Shown: positions 46,260 through 56,765 of the stretch, in pieces | Layout of the letters: the number at the start of each line of letters is the position of its first letter | Position numbering within the stretch: position 1 is the first letter of the stretch | DNA from: Acanthornis magna | Lineage: Eukaryota; Chordata; Aves; Passeriformes; Acanthizidae | NCBI GenBank assembly: GCA_036785705.1 | Contig: JAWUZG010000014.1 | Coordinates: 310,001-374,000, forward strand | Reading direction: 5' to 3' | Length of the DNA stretch: 64,000 nt | Program-made: the position numbers and the translations under genes | Notes under the pieces: model-generated | Database searches by the model: none | Told to the model about the DNA's origin: nothing | Seen by the model: only the letters and a program-made list of their open reading frames with translations

Positions 46260-47150
46260 GTGGTTGGACCCAATGGAAAACCCCTGGGACACCCCCAATG
46301 TCCCCAAAATTCCCCCAATGTCCCCAAATCCCCAAAATTCCCCCAATGTCCCGAAATCCCCAATGTCCCCAAATCCCCCACTATTCTCATTGTCCCTAAA
46401 ATTCCCCAAAATTCCCCCATGTCCTCAAATGTCCCCAATCCCCCAAATCCTCCAAAATCCAAAGATCCCCAATATCCCCAAAATTCCCCCAATCCCCCAA
46501 TGTCCTGAATTCCCCAAATCCCCCAAATATCCCCAAAATTCCCCCAAATCCCTGAAAATGCCCAAAATCCCCCATTGTCCCCAATCCCCCAAATCCCCCA
46601 AATGTCCCCCATCCCTCCAATGTCCCCAATGCTCCCAAATGTCCCAAAATCCCCAAAACTCCCCCAATGTCCCCAATCCCCCAAAAATCCCGAAATGCCT
46701 CAAAATCCCTCCATCTCCCCCAATGTCCCCAATCCCCCCCAAAATCCCCCAAATCCCCTAAATGTCCCCAATCTACCAAAATTCCCCCACTGTTCCCAAT
46801 GTCCTCAAATCCCCAAAACCCCTAAAATCCCCCAAATATCCCCACCGTCCCCAATCCCCCCAAAATCCCCCAAATATTGTGAAAATCCTCCAATGTCCCC
46901 CAAATCCCCCAAAATCCCCCAATCGCCCAAAAATCCCCAAATCCCAAAAATGCCCCAAATTCCCCAAACGTCCCCAAAATCCCCAAAGCTCCCCAAATCC
47001 CCCTAATGTCCCAAAATCCCCCGAATGTTCCCAATCCCTCCAAATGTCCCAAAATCCCCCAAATCCCTGAAAATCCCCAAAATTTTCCCAAATCCCCCTA
47101 ATGTCCCCAAATTCCCCAAAATTCCCCCAAATCCCTCAAATTTCCCCAAA
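46260..47150. repeat. CCCCAAAAT-rich minisatellite
   Basis: Dense short units based on TCCCCAAAAT, TCCCCCAAAT and TGTCCCCAA with irregular spacing. The strand is strongly C/A biased. Long open frames on both strands follow from the lack of stop-forming patterns and are not genes. Confidence 0.92.
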
Positions 47151-47780
47151 ATCTCCAAAATTTGGGGTTTCCCACCCCCAGGATGCCCCAAAAACCCCCA
47201 AAATACTCCAAAATCCCCAAAATTTGGGGTCTCCCACCCCTGGAATCCCCCAAAACTTCCTGGGACCCCCCAAAATTCTCCAAAATCCCCTAAAATTTGG
47301 GGTCTCCCACCCCCATGAGCCTCCAAAATTCCCGAAAATTCCGCAAAAATCTCCATATTTGGGGTCTCCCACCTCCAAAATGCCCCAAAATCCCCCAAAT
47401 TTGGGGTCTTCCACCCCCAGGACCCCCAAAATTCCCAAAAATTCCCCAAAGATCTCCAAAATTTTGGGTCTCCCATCCCCAGGACCCCCCAAATTCCTCA
47501 AAATTCTCCAAAATCCCCCAAGATTTGGGGTCTCAGACCTCCCAAAACTTCCCGGGACTATCCAAAATTCCCCAAAATCTCCAAAATTTGGGGTCTCCCA
47601 CCCCCAGGACCCCCAAAATTCCTCAAAATTCCCCAAATTTGGGGTCTTGCATCCCGAAAATGCCCCAAATTCCCCCAAATTGGGGTTTTTGCAACCCTGG
47701 GACACCAAAATTGCCTCAAATTTACTCAAAATTGAGATTCCCCCAGCCCTGGGATCCCCAAAAGCCCCAAATTTGGGTGA
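47150..47780. repeat. Transition minisatellite, ~60-65 bp unit, mixed strand bias
   Basis: About nine units carry a G-rich core (AAATTTGGGGTCTCCCACCC) followed by C-rich spacer (CCCCAAAATTC). The plus strand thus changes from C/A-rich to G/T-rich inside this block. Units begin near 47,160, 47,221, 47,296, 47,358, 47,398, 47,461, 47,523, 47,586 and 47,636. Confidence 0.85.
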
Positions 47781-48710
47781 ATTTGGGAATTTTTTGGGTT
47801 CTCAGCGTTGCGAAAATCAAATTTCGGTGGATGTTGGGTGAATATTGGGCGATTTTGGGGCGTTTCGAGGGTCCCAGTGTGAAGAAATCCAATTTTGGGT
47901 GAATTTTTGGGGCAATTTGGGGCATTTTTGGGGACTCAGGGTGAGAAAAGCCCAATTTTGGGTGAACTTGGGGCATTTTGAGGGTCTCAGGGTCACAAAA
48001 ATCCCAATTTTGGGTAAATTTGGGTTAAATTTGGGGCATTTTGGGGGTCCCAGGCATGAAAAACCCAAATCTTGGGTGAAATTTAGGTGAATTTGGGACA
48101 TCTTGGGGGTCCAAGACATGAAAAAATCCCAATTTTGGCTCAATTTAGGGCATTTTGGGGCATTTCGGGGGTCCCAGGGTTTCAAAAACCCACAAATTTG
48201 GGTCAGTTTGGGGCAAATTTCTGACATTTTTTGGGTCCCAGGCATGAAAAAATGCCAATTTTCGGTCAATTTTGGGCATTCTTGGGACATTTTGAGGGTC
48301 CAAGGACCACAAAAACCTCAATTTTGGGTGAATTTGGGGCATTTTGGGTATCCCAGGCATGAAAAAAAACCAATTTTGGGTAATTTTGGGGCGATTTGGG
48401 TCATTTTTGAGGTCCCAGTGTGAAAAAAACCTCAGTTTTGGGTGAATTTTGGGCATTTTGGGGACATTTGGAGAGTCCCAGGTCAGAAAATCCCAATTTT
48501 GGGTGAATTTTCAGTGAACTTTTTTTGAATTTTGGGCATTTTGGTTGTCCCAGTTGTGAAAAAACCCAAATTTTGGGTGAGTTTTGGACATTTTGGGGGT
48601 TTCGGGTCAAAAAACCCCCAAATTTTGGGTGAATTTGGGGCAAATTTCTGACATTTTTGGGTCCCAGGCATGAAAAAAATCCCAATTTTGGGTCAATTTA
48701 GGACATTTCC
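47780..48710. repeat. G/T-rich minisatellite, ~60 bp unit
   Basis: About fourteen units of the form GTCCCAGGCATGAAAAAA, then TCCCAATTTTGGGTGAATT and TGGGGCATTTTGGGG. The GTCCCAGGCATG-like anchors lie about 55-65 bp apart (for example 48,047, 48,236, 48,351 and 48,660). Confidence 0.9.
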
Positions 48711-48739
48711 AGGGGCGCACATGGGGAGCGCATGGCCAA

Positions 48740-49550
48740 GGGGACTTTGGGGGAAATTTTGGGGTTTTGGGGTGAAATTTGGGGTGAATTTTGGGGTTTT
48801 GGGGCAAAATTTGAGGGTTTTGGGGTCTCCGAGATTTGTGGGTTTTGGGGGAATTTGGGAGTTTTGGGCTGAAATTTTGGGGTTTTGGGGTCTCTGAGGT
48901 TTGGGGGAATTTTGGGAGGAATTTTGGGGATTTTTGGGGGGATTTTGGGGTTTTTGGGGCAAAATTGGAGGGTTTTGGGGTGTCTGAGGTTTGGGGAAAA
49001 TTTGGGGGTTTTGGGGTCCCTGAAATATGGGAGTTTTAGGGAGAATTTTGGGGGTTTTGGAGATTTTGGGGTTTGGGGTGAAATTTGAGGGTTTTGGGGT
49101 CTCTGAGATTTGTGGGTTTTGCGGAAATTTGGGGGTTTTGAGGTCTCTGAAGTTTGGGGCAAAATTTGGGGATTTTTGGGGGGAATTTGGGGGTTTTGGG
49201 GCAAAATTGGGGAGTTTTGGGGTCTCTGAGGTTTGGGGGAATTTGGGGTTTTGGAGCGAAATTTGGGGGAGAATTTTGTGGTTTTGGGGTGAAATTTGAG
49301 GGTTTTGGGGTCTCTGAAGTTTGGGGGAATTTGGGGTTTTTGTGGGAATTTTGGAGTCCCTGAGATTTGGGGAATGTTGGGGTTTTGGGAGAATTTTGGG
49401 ATCCCTGGGGGTGCCAGGGATTTTGGGGGGAAATTTGGGGTTTTGTAACCTCTGAGATTTGGGGGAATTTTGGAGTTTTGAGGTGAAATTTGGGGTTTTG
49501 AGGTCTCTGAGGTTTTGGGGGAAATGTTGGTGTTTTGGGGTCCCTGGTGT
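48740..49550. repeat. TTTTGGGG-like minisatellite
   Basis: Densely packed GGGGTTTTGGGG and TGGGGGAATTT motifs with a looser ~60 bp period marked by TCTCTGAGRTTTG. The plus strand is strongly G/T biased and rich in potential quadruplex-forming G runs. Confidence 0.9.
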
Positions 49551-49831
49551 TCCAGGAAATCTCCTCAAGTTTGGGATTTCTCTGCAGGAATTTCCCCAAA
49601 TTTGGGATTTCTCTGTGGAAATCTCCCCAAAATTGGGATTTTTTTGGGGAAATCTCCCCAAATTTGGGATTCATGTTCCGGGGCCGTTTTGGGGCTGATT
49701 TTAGGGCTCATTTTGAGGGCTGATTTTGGGGCTGATTTTGGGGTTTTTGGGGCTGATTTTAGGATATTTTTTGGGGTCTTTGGGGCTGATTTTGGGGCTG
49801 ATTTTGGGTCTAATTTTGGGGTTTTTTTGGG

Positions 49832-49885
49832 TTTTTTTGTCTCTCACATGCAACTCCTCCGTTTCTACGTGCGCCCCCACATTTT
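49832..49885 (+). other. Exon-like motif, copy 1 (no AG acceptor)
   Basis: A poly-T/pyrimidine tract followed by ATGCAACTCCTCCGTTTCTA and GTGCGCCCCCACATTT, reading MQLLRFYVRPHI. The last bases before ATG are CAC rather than CAG. It is embedded in minisatellite. Confidence 0.4.
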
Positions 49886-49945
49886 GGAGCTGATTTCGGG
49901 GCTAATTTTGGGGGGTTTGGGGCTGATTTCACTGAATTTTGGAAT

Positions 49946-50000
49946 ATTTTTTGTCTCCCAGATGCAGCTGCTGAGGTTCTACATGCGCCCCCACATTTCG
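49946..50000 (+). other. Exon-like motif, copy 2 (with AG acceptor)
   Basis: TTTTTTGTCTCCCAG followed by ATGCAGCTGCTGAGGTTCTA, reading MQLLRFYMRPHI. This is the best splice acceptor among the four copies. Confidence 0.45.
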
Positions 50001-50344
50001 GGGAAATCTCCCCAAATTTGGGATTTCTTTGGGGAAATCTCCCCAAAATTGGGATTTCTCTGCGGAAATTTCCCCAAATTTGGGAATTTCTCTGTGGGAG
50101 ATTTTCCCCAAATTTCAGGGACATTTCCCCAAATTTGGGATTTCTTGGGAGAATTTCCCCTATTTTTGGGGGGAATTTCTCTAACTTTTGGGACTTTGCT
50201 TGGGGAATTTCCCCAACTTTGGGAATTTCTCTGCAGAAATTCCCCCAGTTTTCAGGGACATCTCCCCAAATTTGGGATTCCCATTTTGGGGTCATTCCGA
50301 GGCTGATTATGGAGTTTTTGGGGTCATTTCACTGAGTTTTGGGA

Positions 50345-50397
50345 CATTTTTTCTCCCTCAGAGGCAGCTGCTCCGTTTCTACGTGCGCCTGCTCATT
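50345..50397 (+). other. Exon-like motif, copy 3 (with AG acceptor)
   Basis: TTTTTTCTCCCTCAG followed by AGGCAGCTGCTCCGTTTCTA, reading RQLLRFYVRLLI. Confidence 0.45.
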
Positions 50398-50399
50398 TT

Positions 50400-50890
50400 G
50401 GGGCTGATTTTGGGATATTTTTAGGGCTGATTTTGGGGCTAATCTTGGGGTTTTTGGGGCCATTTCAGGGCTGATTTCAGGGCCATTTTGAGGCTGATTT
50501 TGAGGCTGATTTTGAGGCTGATTTTGAGGCTGATTTTGGGGCTGATTTTGGGGCTGATTTTGGGGCTGATTTTGGGGCTGATTTTGGGGTTTTTGGGGCC
50601 ATTTTGGGGCTGATTTTGGGGCTGATTTTGGGGTTTTTGGGGCCATTTCAGGGCTGATTTTGGGGCTGATTTCGGTGCTAATTTTGGGATTTTTGGGATG
50701 TTTTTTGTCTCCCAAATGCAGCTCCTCCATTTCTATGTGCGCCTGCACATTTCAGGGCTGATTTTGGAGTTTTTGGGGCCATTTCGGGGCTGCTTTCGGG
50801 GCTGCTTTCGGGGCTGATTTTGGAATATTTTTTGGGTTTTTTGGGGCTGATTTTGGGATATTTTTTGGGGTTTTTGGGGCCCGAGCCGTC
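50400..50890. repeat. GGGGCTGATTTT 12-bp array
   Basis: Units of GGGGCTGATTTT or GAGGCTGATTTT are in near-perfect register at 50,466-50,590 and continue in looser form to 50,890. The strand bias is G/T on the plus strand. This is the end of the large minisatellite region. Confidence 0.93.
50701..50755 (+). other. Exon-like motif, copy 4 (no AG acceptor)
   Basis: TTTTTTGTCTCCCAA followed by ATGCAGCTCCTCCATTTCTA, reading MQLLHFYVRLHI. The acceptor AG is changed to AA. Confidence 0.4.
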
Positions 50891-51112
50891 CCAGTGGACA
50901 TTCCCGTTAACGGCAGGGGGTGGGGAAGCCCAGCGCCCAGGCGGAGGCTGATTCAATTCTTCCCGGGGAAGGGATGAGCGGGCGAGGGAGCCGCGAGTAG
51001 CGGGGGCTGCTCTCCGCACCTCTCTGGCACCCCAGCCCAGCCTGCCCATGGTGCGGCCCTGCTGCCTTCGCCTCCCGGCTCCGCTTCTCTGTCTCTCTCA
51101 CGCTGCCGTCCC

Positions 51113-51616
51113 TGTTATAAGTTAGAGTCAAAATAGATTGACGGGAGCCAAGCCAATTAAGATAATTTGGTTTATGAAGCAAGCGACAGCAAGCAAAACA
51201 GCACTGGGCGACCGGGGAGTCTCCGCTCCACCGACGGCTCGCACCCACCCCTTCTAATGTCTCTGGTTTTATACCTTTCTTGTTCAGTACACGTATATCT
51301 TCCGGGAGTACTCTGCGTCGGCGCGGGCTGTTGCTAGGGGGTCTTCTTCTGCCTTCTGGTGGTCGTGAGGCTGAAGGCTGTAGTCTTCCTCAGGGGGGGC
51401 TCATACATTGCTTACTTCACTGGATATAGGTCATCCTGACCTTACTTCGTTATCTGTTCCCTCTGTTCTTGCTTAGACACCTGTTTTTCCTGGCCTTGCT
51501 TAGCTTTTTGTTTGGCCTTGCTTAGACAAGACTTGTGAGCTTCCTGACTCAGTTTTAGCTATTTATTCCCTGGCTTAAGCAAGATTTGATTAACAAACAC
51601 AAAGTTATTTATTACA
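51113..51616 (-). mobile_element. Solo LTR of an endogenous retrovirus
   Basis: A 504 bp element with ends TGTTATAA...TTATTACA, that is, imperfect inverted repeats in the TG/CA form. It is flanked by GTCCC on the left and GTCTC on the right, a 5 bp target duplication with one mismatch. On the minus strand a TATA box (AGGTATAAAACC near 51,275) lies in a position suited to a U3 promoter. No internal retroviral genes are present, so recombination between two LTRs probably removed them. Confidence 0.75.
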
Positions 51617-54600
51617 GTCTCCTCTCGGGGTCCCCGGGCAGGTGAGCCCTTCACGCCGTTTCTGAGGCACTCTCGGGGGCTGATGACTTGCGCCAGGCGA
51701 GCGAGCTGCTGAAACGCTGCTGCACGGCAGCCTGGGATGTTCCCTTGAGTCCTAGGAGGACGCGAGGCAGGCTGGCTGGCGTGGCACGGGAGTGTCCGGC
51801 TGAGCACGAGCGGCTGCATGTGACAGCAGACAGACACCCTGTTCAGAAACTTGGGTGTGCCACTTACCGGCTGTTGTTGTAAGTACCGGGTCAGTTTTTT
51901 GGTGTGCTGTTTTTTAAGTTCTCGTGTGCTGTTTACTGTATGTACTTTCAGTTCTGTTTAGTCTCCCTGTGTCAATAAATCTTTAAAGCGCAAAATCTGC
52001 AGTAAGCTTTTATTCCCTCTTCCTTTTTTTCTTTTTTTTTCCCCATACCCAAGGCAGGTTTGAAATTGAAGCACAAGCTATGAATTAAGGACAGGAACTA
52101 GCCGTGTTGCTTTTAGGTGTCACTCAGTGTCACTGACATGTTACGGTTGGGGAATCCAATTTCCCCCTTGTTTGGGTATCCATTAAATCAGGTTAGGGTT
52201 GATTTTTAATAGTGTGTAACAAAATTGGAACTTGGGTATGGAATCAGATTTATGGACCTGTGTCTGTACAACACTGCCATTTTAAAAGCTCTTTTTTCCT
52301 CCCCCTTTCTTCCATCATGCATACTGTGAGAACCTTCACCAGCTAGGTGCAGTGCTAACTTTTTTTCTCCTGTCATCATACCTGCTACTTTTGGTTTGTA
52401 GGAGGTTATCTGTATCAGGTTCTTTTGAAATGTTGAGCTTTTTCACTTAGTTTTTCCTCTGTGCAACACAACATCTGCCTACCTATATTTTCTAGAGTTA
52501 TTAGTCAGTTTGTTATTCGTTAGTGGTGTAGAAAAGCTGTTATTATGGAATTACTTGAAAGATTGTAACTGGAACCAGATTTTAAGGCAGATCTGTGGAC
52601 GTTGTTTATGTACAGGAAATACAGCTTGAGAGTTTTGGCAATGTGTAACCTGCACAAGAAAGAAGGGAATGAAAGCTGCACTTTATTTTGCTGTTTAGCA
52701 TTATCAGTATGAGTCTGGGAGTCTTACATGAAAAAATCCTGACAGAAGAGAGGATGAAAGGAGTGAGTCTTGTTTTCCTGGCTAAAACAACAATTCCAAT
52801 CTTGCAAAGGAATGGGAAATCTAGTATGGGTTTATAAGAATGAAGCTACTATTAGAAATAAACTGGAACACAAAGTAGAAATAAAGTGCTCAAAAAGAGA
52901 ATAATTGCTTTTAAATATAAGCTGATTGAATCGCTCTGTGGATGCTGTTTCTAAATCAAAAGCAAGTAAACAATAAAGCAGTTTTGGAGCCTTTTGAGCT
53001 TAGGTGACTGGTGTGAATTCGCACTATGATGACAGAGGACATAAGTTATTACCGTCTGCAGGCAATTTTGGTCTTACTCCAGGTCTTAGCGCATGTATCC
53101 AGGTGATAAAGCTACTACCCTAAATGACTCTCCTGCTGAGCTGCCTCAGCCGAGAATCCGGCAGTGGCATTTCTTGCCAGCTCTGCCCCTCTAGTAATTA
53201 CCCCCAGTAGCAGTACTCACTGGCAGAATTGGGGTGAGGAATATTAATGTGGTTTTGTGCAGAAACAAGCAAGATTCCCTATTGTGGATATGTCTTCTGT
53301 GTCTTCTGTACTCAATGTGCCTGTGTCATAGGTTTGGGTTTTTTTAATCTGTACAAGCACGAATTTTAGGGAGCCCCTGATAAAAGACTCCATTAACAGA
53401 TTCCAATACCATCAGCTCCTTTCAAAGTGAACTAAATGTAGTGGATTGAATGCATTTTATAGCACATCTCACAAGCCCCAAACCAGGGTGGTTATCTGAG
53501 TATCTCAGCCATTTTGGGTGCAGATCTTTGTGTTCTGGTTTTGCTTTGTGTTCAAAGGATCTATTGGAAAAGTTAAATGTGGCCAGGGTATTGCAGCAGA
53601 GAGCTCTCCCATCCTTGTGTGTCTGGTCTAGGTGATAGTGATACCACTGACACATCTTCAAAATTCAGATAATTGCAGAGCTGAATCTCTTTGGATATTA
53701 AACTGAATATATTATTTAAATATATTTTGTTAAAATACTTTCTTAAAAACTTGTTTTTACATCTCTCATAGGACAGATAATATTGCATAATTCAAAGAAC
53801 TTTTCAAATTTAAATCATTGTTTGACAAAACAGGAGATAATTTTGTGTATTAAAAAAATCTGATTATCTGGGCAGATACTGTAGCGAGCTCAGGAGTACA
53901 TATTCTGCTTATGTACCAGAAGGTGTATATTCCTGTGTTGTCAGTCTGTGTATTTTTAATAAATGTCTGTTTTCTAGAGAGCCTCCTGCTGGTCTCTCTC
54001 TTCCTGGGTAGTACTGCTGCCTAAGCATGTAGCTCAGTGTGCTGGAAAGATGAATGTATGATTTTATGATACCTGCTTTTAAAATATTGCCCAAAATCAT
54101 CATCTTTTTGAACTACATCTAGTCAAGAGCATGCAATTCAAAAGCTTCCTACCTGTGATTTTCCTTTCTGTTTCTAGAAGTTGGAGGACCTCCCAGAAAC
54201 GTCACTGGAAGAACCCTGTCGTGTTCTGTCTTACTTGGTTTCATTGATGCTTTTATATCAATAATATAATTTATTGCTTTTCTTAATAACTGAGTACTAA
54301 CCCATGAGACTATTTAGTTGTGACAAAATTGCATGTTTATATTTAAAAATAACTTGAGGAAGCTGTGAGTAAAGTTATTTTTACTCAATACAGACAGTAT
54401 TGTGTAAGGGGCTTGTCATGTGGTAAGGAGTAGGAATTTTTGAATGGCTTTTCCTGCTTAACAGAAGCATTTACCAGTTAAACTCTGTTTTTCATTGGTT
54501 TTGTAAGTGCTTTTTTAGGTTAACGAAAAGGTTTAGAAAACTTGGAATAGTTTCAGTTCTTACCAGCACCCCCATTAGGATGAGAATGTAAATTATTTTG

Positions 54601-54784
54601 GGCAAGGCACACCCACAAAACACAAGCCCATTCCCCAAAGGCTGTGCAATCTCTAATGTTCCCTGGAATTCTTATTTTAAATTCTTGTTGTAAAGGGCAG
54701 GAAGAACCCATAGTGGCCTTAGCAAGTAGCCTGTGTGCTTCCACTGACCCAGTGGCTCTACTTGTGCATGGGGTTCAGTGAGAC
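51617..54784. other. Intron- or intergene-like DNA; no gene recognised
   Basis: Mostly AT-rich. A plus-strand AATAAA at 51,974-51,979 in a CTGTGTCAATAAATCTTTAAAG context resembles a polyadenylation signal following the open stretch 51,688-51,882, which encodes nothing I recognise. The remaining frames are short. Confidence 0.45.
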
Positions 54785-54900
54785 AGATCACAGAATAAGC
54801 TGATGATCCCACAAGGATCATCGAGTCCAGCTCCTGGCCCTGCACAGCACCATCCCCAAGAGTCTCACCGTGTGCCTGAGAGGATTGTCCAAACTTTGGG
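54785..54900 (-). mobile_element. CR1 LINE 3' fragment, antisense
   Basis: ACAAGGATCATCGAGTCCAG, then CTCCTGGCCCTGCACAG and GTGTGCCTGAGAGGATTGTCCAAAC, match the reverse complement of the well-known CR1 3' region of birds. Confidence 0.85.
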
Positions 54901-55758
54901 TGGAGAGTAATGAAGGCAAAAGGAATACTTGACATCTTTTGCAGGAGCAGTGGTAAAGCACTTCTGACTTACCACTGAGCTGAGACTCGCTGGCAAAGTT
55001 AACACTGGCGTAAGATGAGGTGAATCTCGGGAGGAAAGAAATGTGTTGTACATTGGTTATTGCAGGGTGAGTTTGAGGAAGATCTGTATTTGGCTCAAGT
55101 GCGTTTGTAGTTTGTGAGTGATCTGAGGGGTACCTTTTCTGCCTGGGTGTTGGACCATGTTGTTGTTCACCTTGAGGGGTATATAACCCAAGTGTGTGTG
55201 ATTCATCATTTGATTTGATCCTGAGGTTCTTGTTAAAAGATCATGGGAGCTCTGTCTGAATAAAGAAGGGAAATTAGGCTTTCTGTTTTTAAATGGCTTA
55301 TGAAAACAGATACAGGATCAGCAGCTTCCAAGATGGAAGGTATTTCACTGCCAAATCTTTTCAGCGTTTCACTTAAACTATTTGGTTTTAGTCAGTATTT
55401 GTGTATTTAATTAAATACCATGTTTCCAAAAGGCGCATTTATCCTCTCCTCTAGGCACTCCTTGACGTATTTAAAAAATATATTTTTACCAACAGACTCC
55501 TCTAGGGACTTTCCATTCCTTATAATTAGCATATAATTATCACCCAGCAGCTGAAGGCATAGTTAAAATTTTGTGATCCCCCCAAAGAGGCCTTGCAAGG
55601 CCTCCCCAAAGGTCAGGAAAAAGCAGCATTCTCCTGTATGGAATAGCAGCAGTTTTATGGGCTGAGATATTCAGTGTGAGCAATACAGTGGCTGTTATCA
55701 GATCAGAGAGAGGTCATTTCTGGTAGAGAAATTAAAATGTATGGTAAAATACAGGACC

Positions 55759-55780
55759 CTTTTTTTTTTTTTTTTTTTTA
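55759..55780. repeat. Poly-T tract
   Basis: A T run of about 20 bases, with nothing else recognised around it. Confidence 0.8.
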
Positions 55781-56094
55781 ATTATGATTAAAACCATGTT
55801 ACTTAGATGTACAGAAATTCTATTTGGTTTTGTTATTCCAGTTGAAATTTTAAGATCTATTTCTCTTAGCTGTGGTTTACCTGAAGAACTGCGTGTTTTG
55901 GAAGATGCAGTCACTCCCACGTTCTCCTAGTTGAGGAAGGGGGAAAGTCCACATTTGGGTTATGGCTTTGAGCTGTGTGGGATATACTAAATAATTGTGT
56001 CAACGTGTAATAAAGCAGATGATCATCATCTCCCAGTGGGGGTTAACAGAATGGGCTGTGAACGTGCTCTGTAAAGCTGGGGGATGAACAGATT

Positions 56095-56765
56095 CAGAGC
56101 ACCATTGCAGAGCAGGGCTTGGTGGTGCTGGCGGATGGGAGGCTGGACATGACCCGGTGTTCCATGCTCACAGCCCAGAAAACCAGACGTGTCCTGGGCT
56201 GCCTTGAAAGCAGCATGGCCAGCAGGGCACGGCAGGGGATTCTGCCCTTCTGCTCCTCTCTGGTGAGACCCTGCCTGGAACACTGTGCCCAGGTCTGGGG
56301 TCCCCAGCTCAAGAAGGACATCAGCCTATTGGAGTGAGTCCAGAGTGGGGTCCTGAAGATGATCAGAGGTGGCTAGAACACCTCTCCTATGAGTAAAGGG
56401 TGAGAGAACTGGGTTTGTTCAGACTGGAATGTAGGGATGAGCTAATTTTGATCTTCCAGTACCTGAAGGAACCGTAAAAGAAGGATGGAGAGAGACTTTT
56501 TACATGGGCATGTAATGATAGGACAAATAGGAATGCCTACCAACTGAAAAGCAGTAGGTTTAGATTAGATATTCTTCACTGGGAAGGTGGTGAGGCACTG
56601 GAACAGGTTGCCCAGAGGAGCTGTAGATGCCCCATCCCTAGAAGTGTTCAAGGCCAGGTTGGATGGGGCTTTCAGCAACCTGGTTTAATGGAAGGTGGGA
56701 GGGAGGGTGGAGCTAGATGACCTATAAGGTCCCTTCCAACCCAAGGCATTGTGTGATTTCATGAA
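56095..56765 (+). mobile_element. CR1 LINE, 3'-terminal ~670 bp
   Basis: Sense-strand CR1 with the familiar blocks: GCTGGACATGA, CCTGGGCTGCCTTGAAAGCA, GGTGAGACCCTGCCTGGAACA, GTGAGGCACTGGAACAGGTT, GGTTGGATGGGGCTTTCAGC and GACCTATAAGGTCCCTTCCA. It ends in a CATTGTGTGATTTCATGA-type 3' repeat. The reverse transcriptase end-frame is broken, so it is inactive and 5'-truncated, as usual for CR1. Confidence 0.95.

Larger units (their letters stand above)
49551..50300. repeat. Partly palindromic ~34 bp minisatellite
   Basis: Units of GGAAATCTCCCCAAATTTGGG and ATTTCTCTGTGG type occur at 49,555-49,680 and again at 49,997-50,280. The CCCCAAATTTGGG core is nearly self-complementary and could form hairpins. 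Between them (49,680-49,830) lies a GGGGCTGATTTT array. Confidence 0.85.

Noticed and set aside
46249..47902. Series of Pro/Lys/Asn-rich and Gly/Trp-rich frames of 100-250 codons
   Set aside because: Translation of minisatellite in all frames. Unit-length periodicity explains the open frames.
48693..49674. Minus-strand frames of 212 and 322 codons rich in Pro, Asn and Lys
   Set aside because: Antisense translation of the TTTTGGGG array, with no start context or domain.
48740..50890. True telomeric repeat
   Set aside because: Vertebrate telomeres are TTAGGG. The TTTTGGGG motifs here are irregular and part of larger units, so this is an internal minisatellite.
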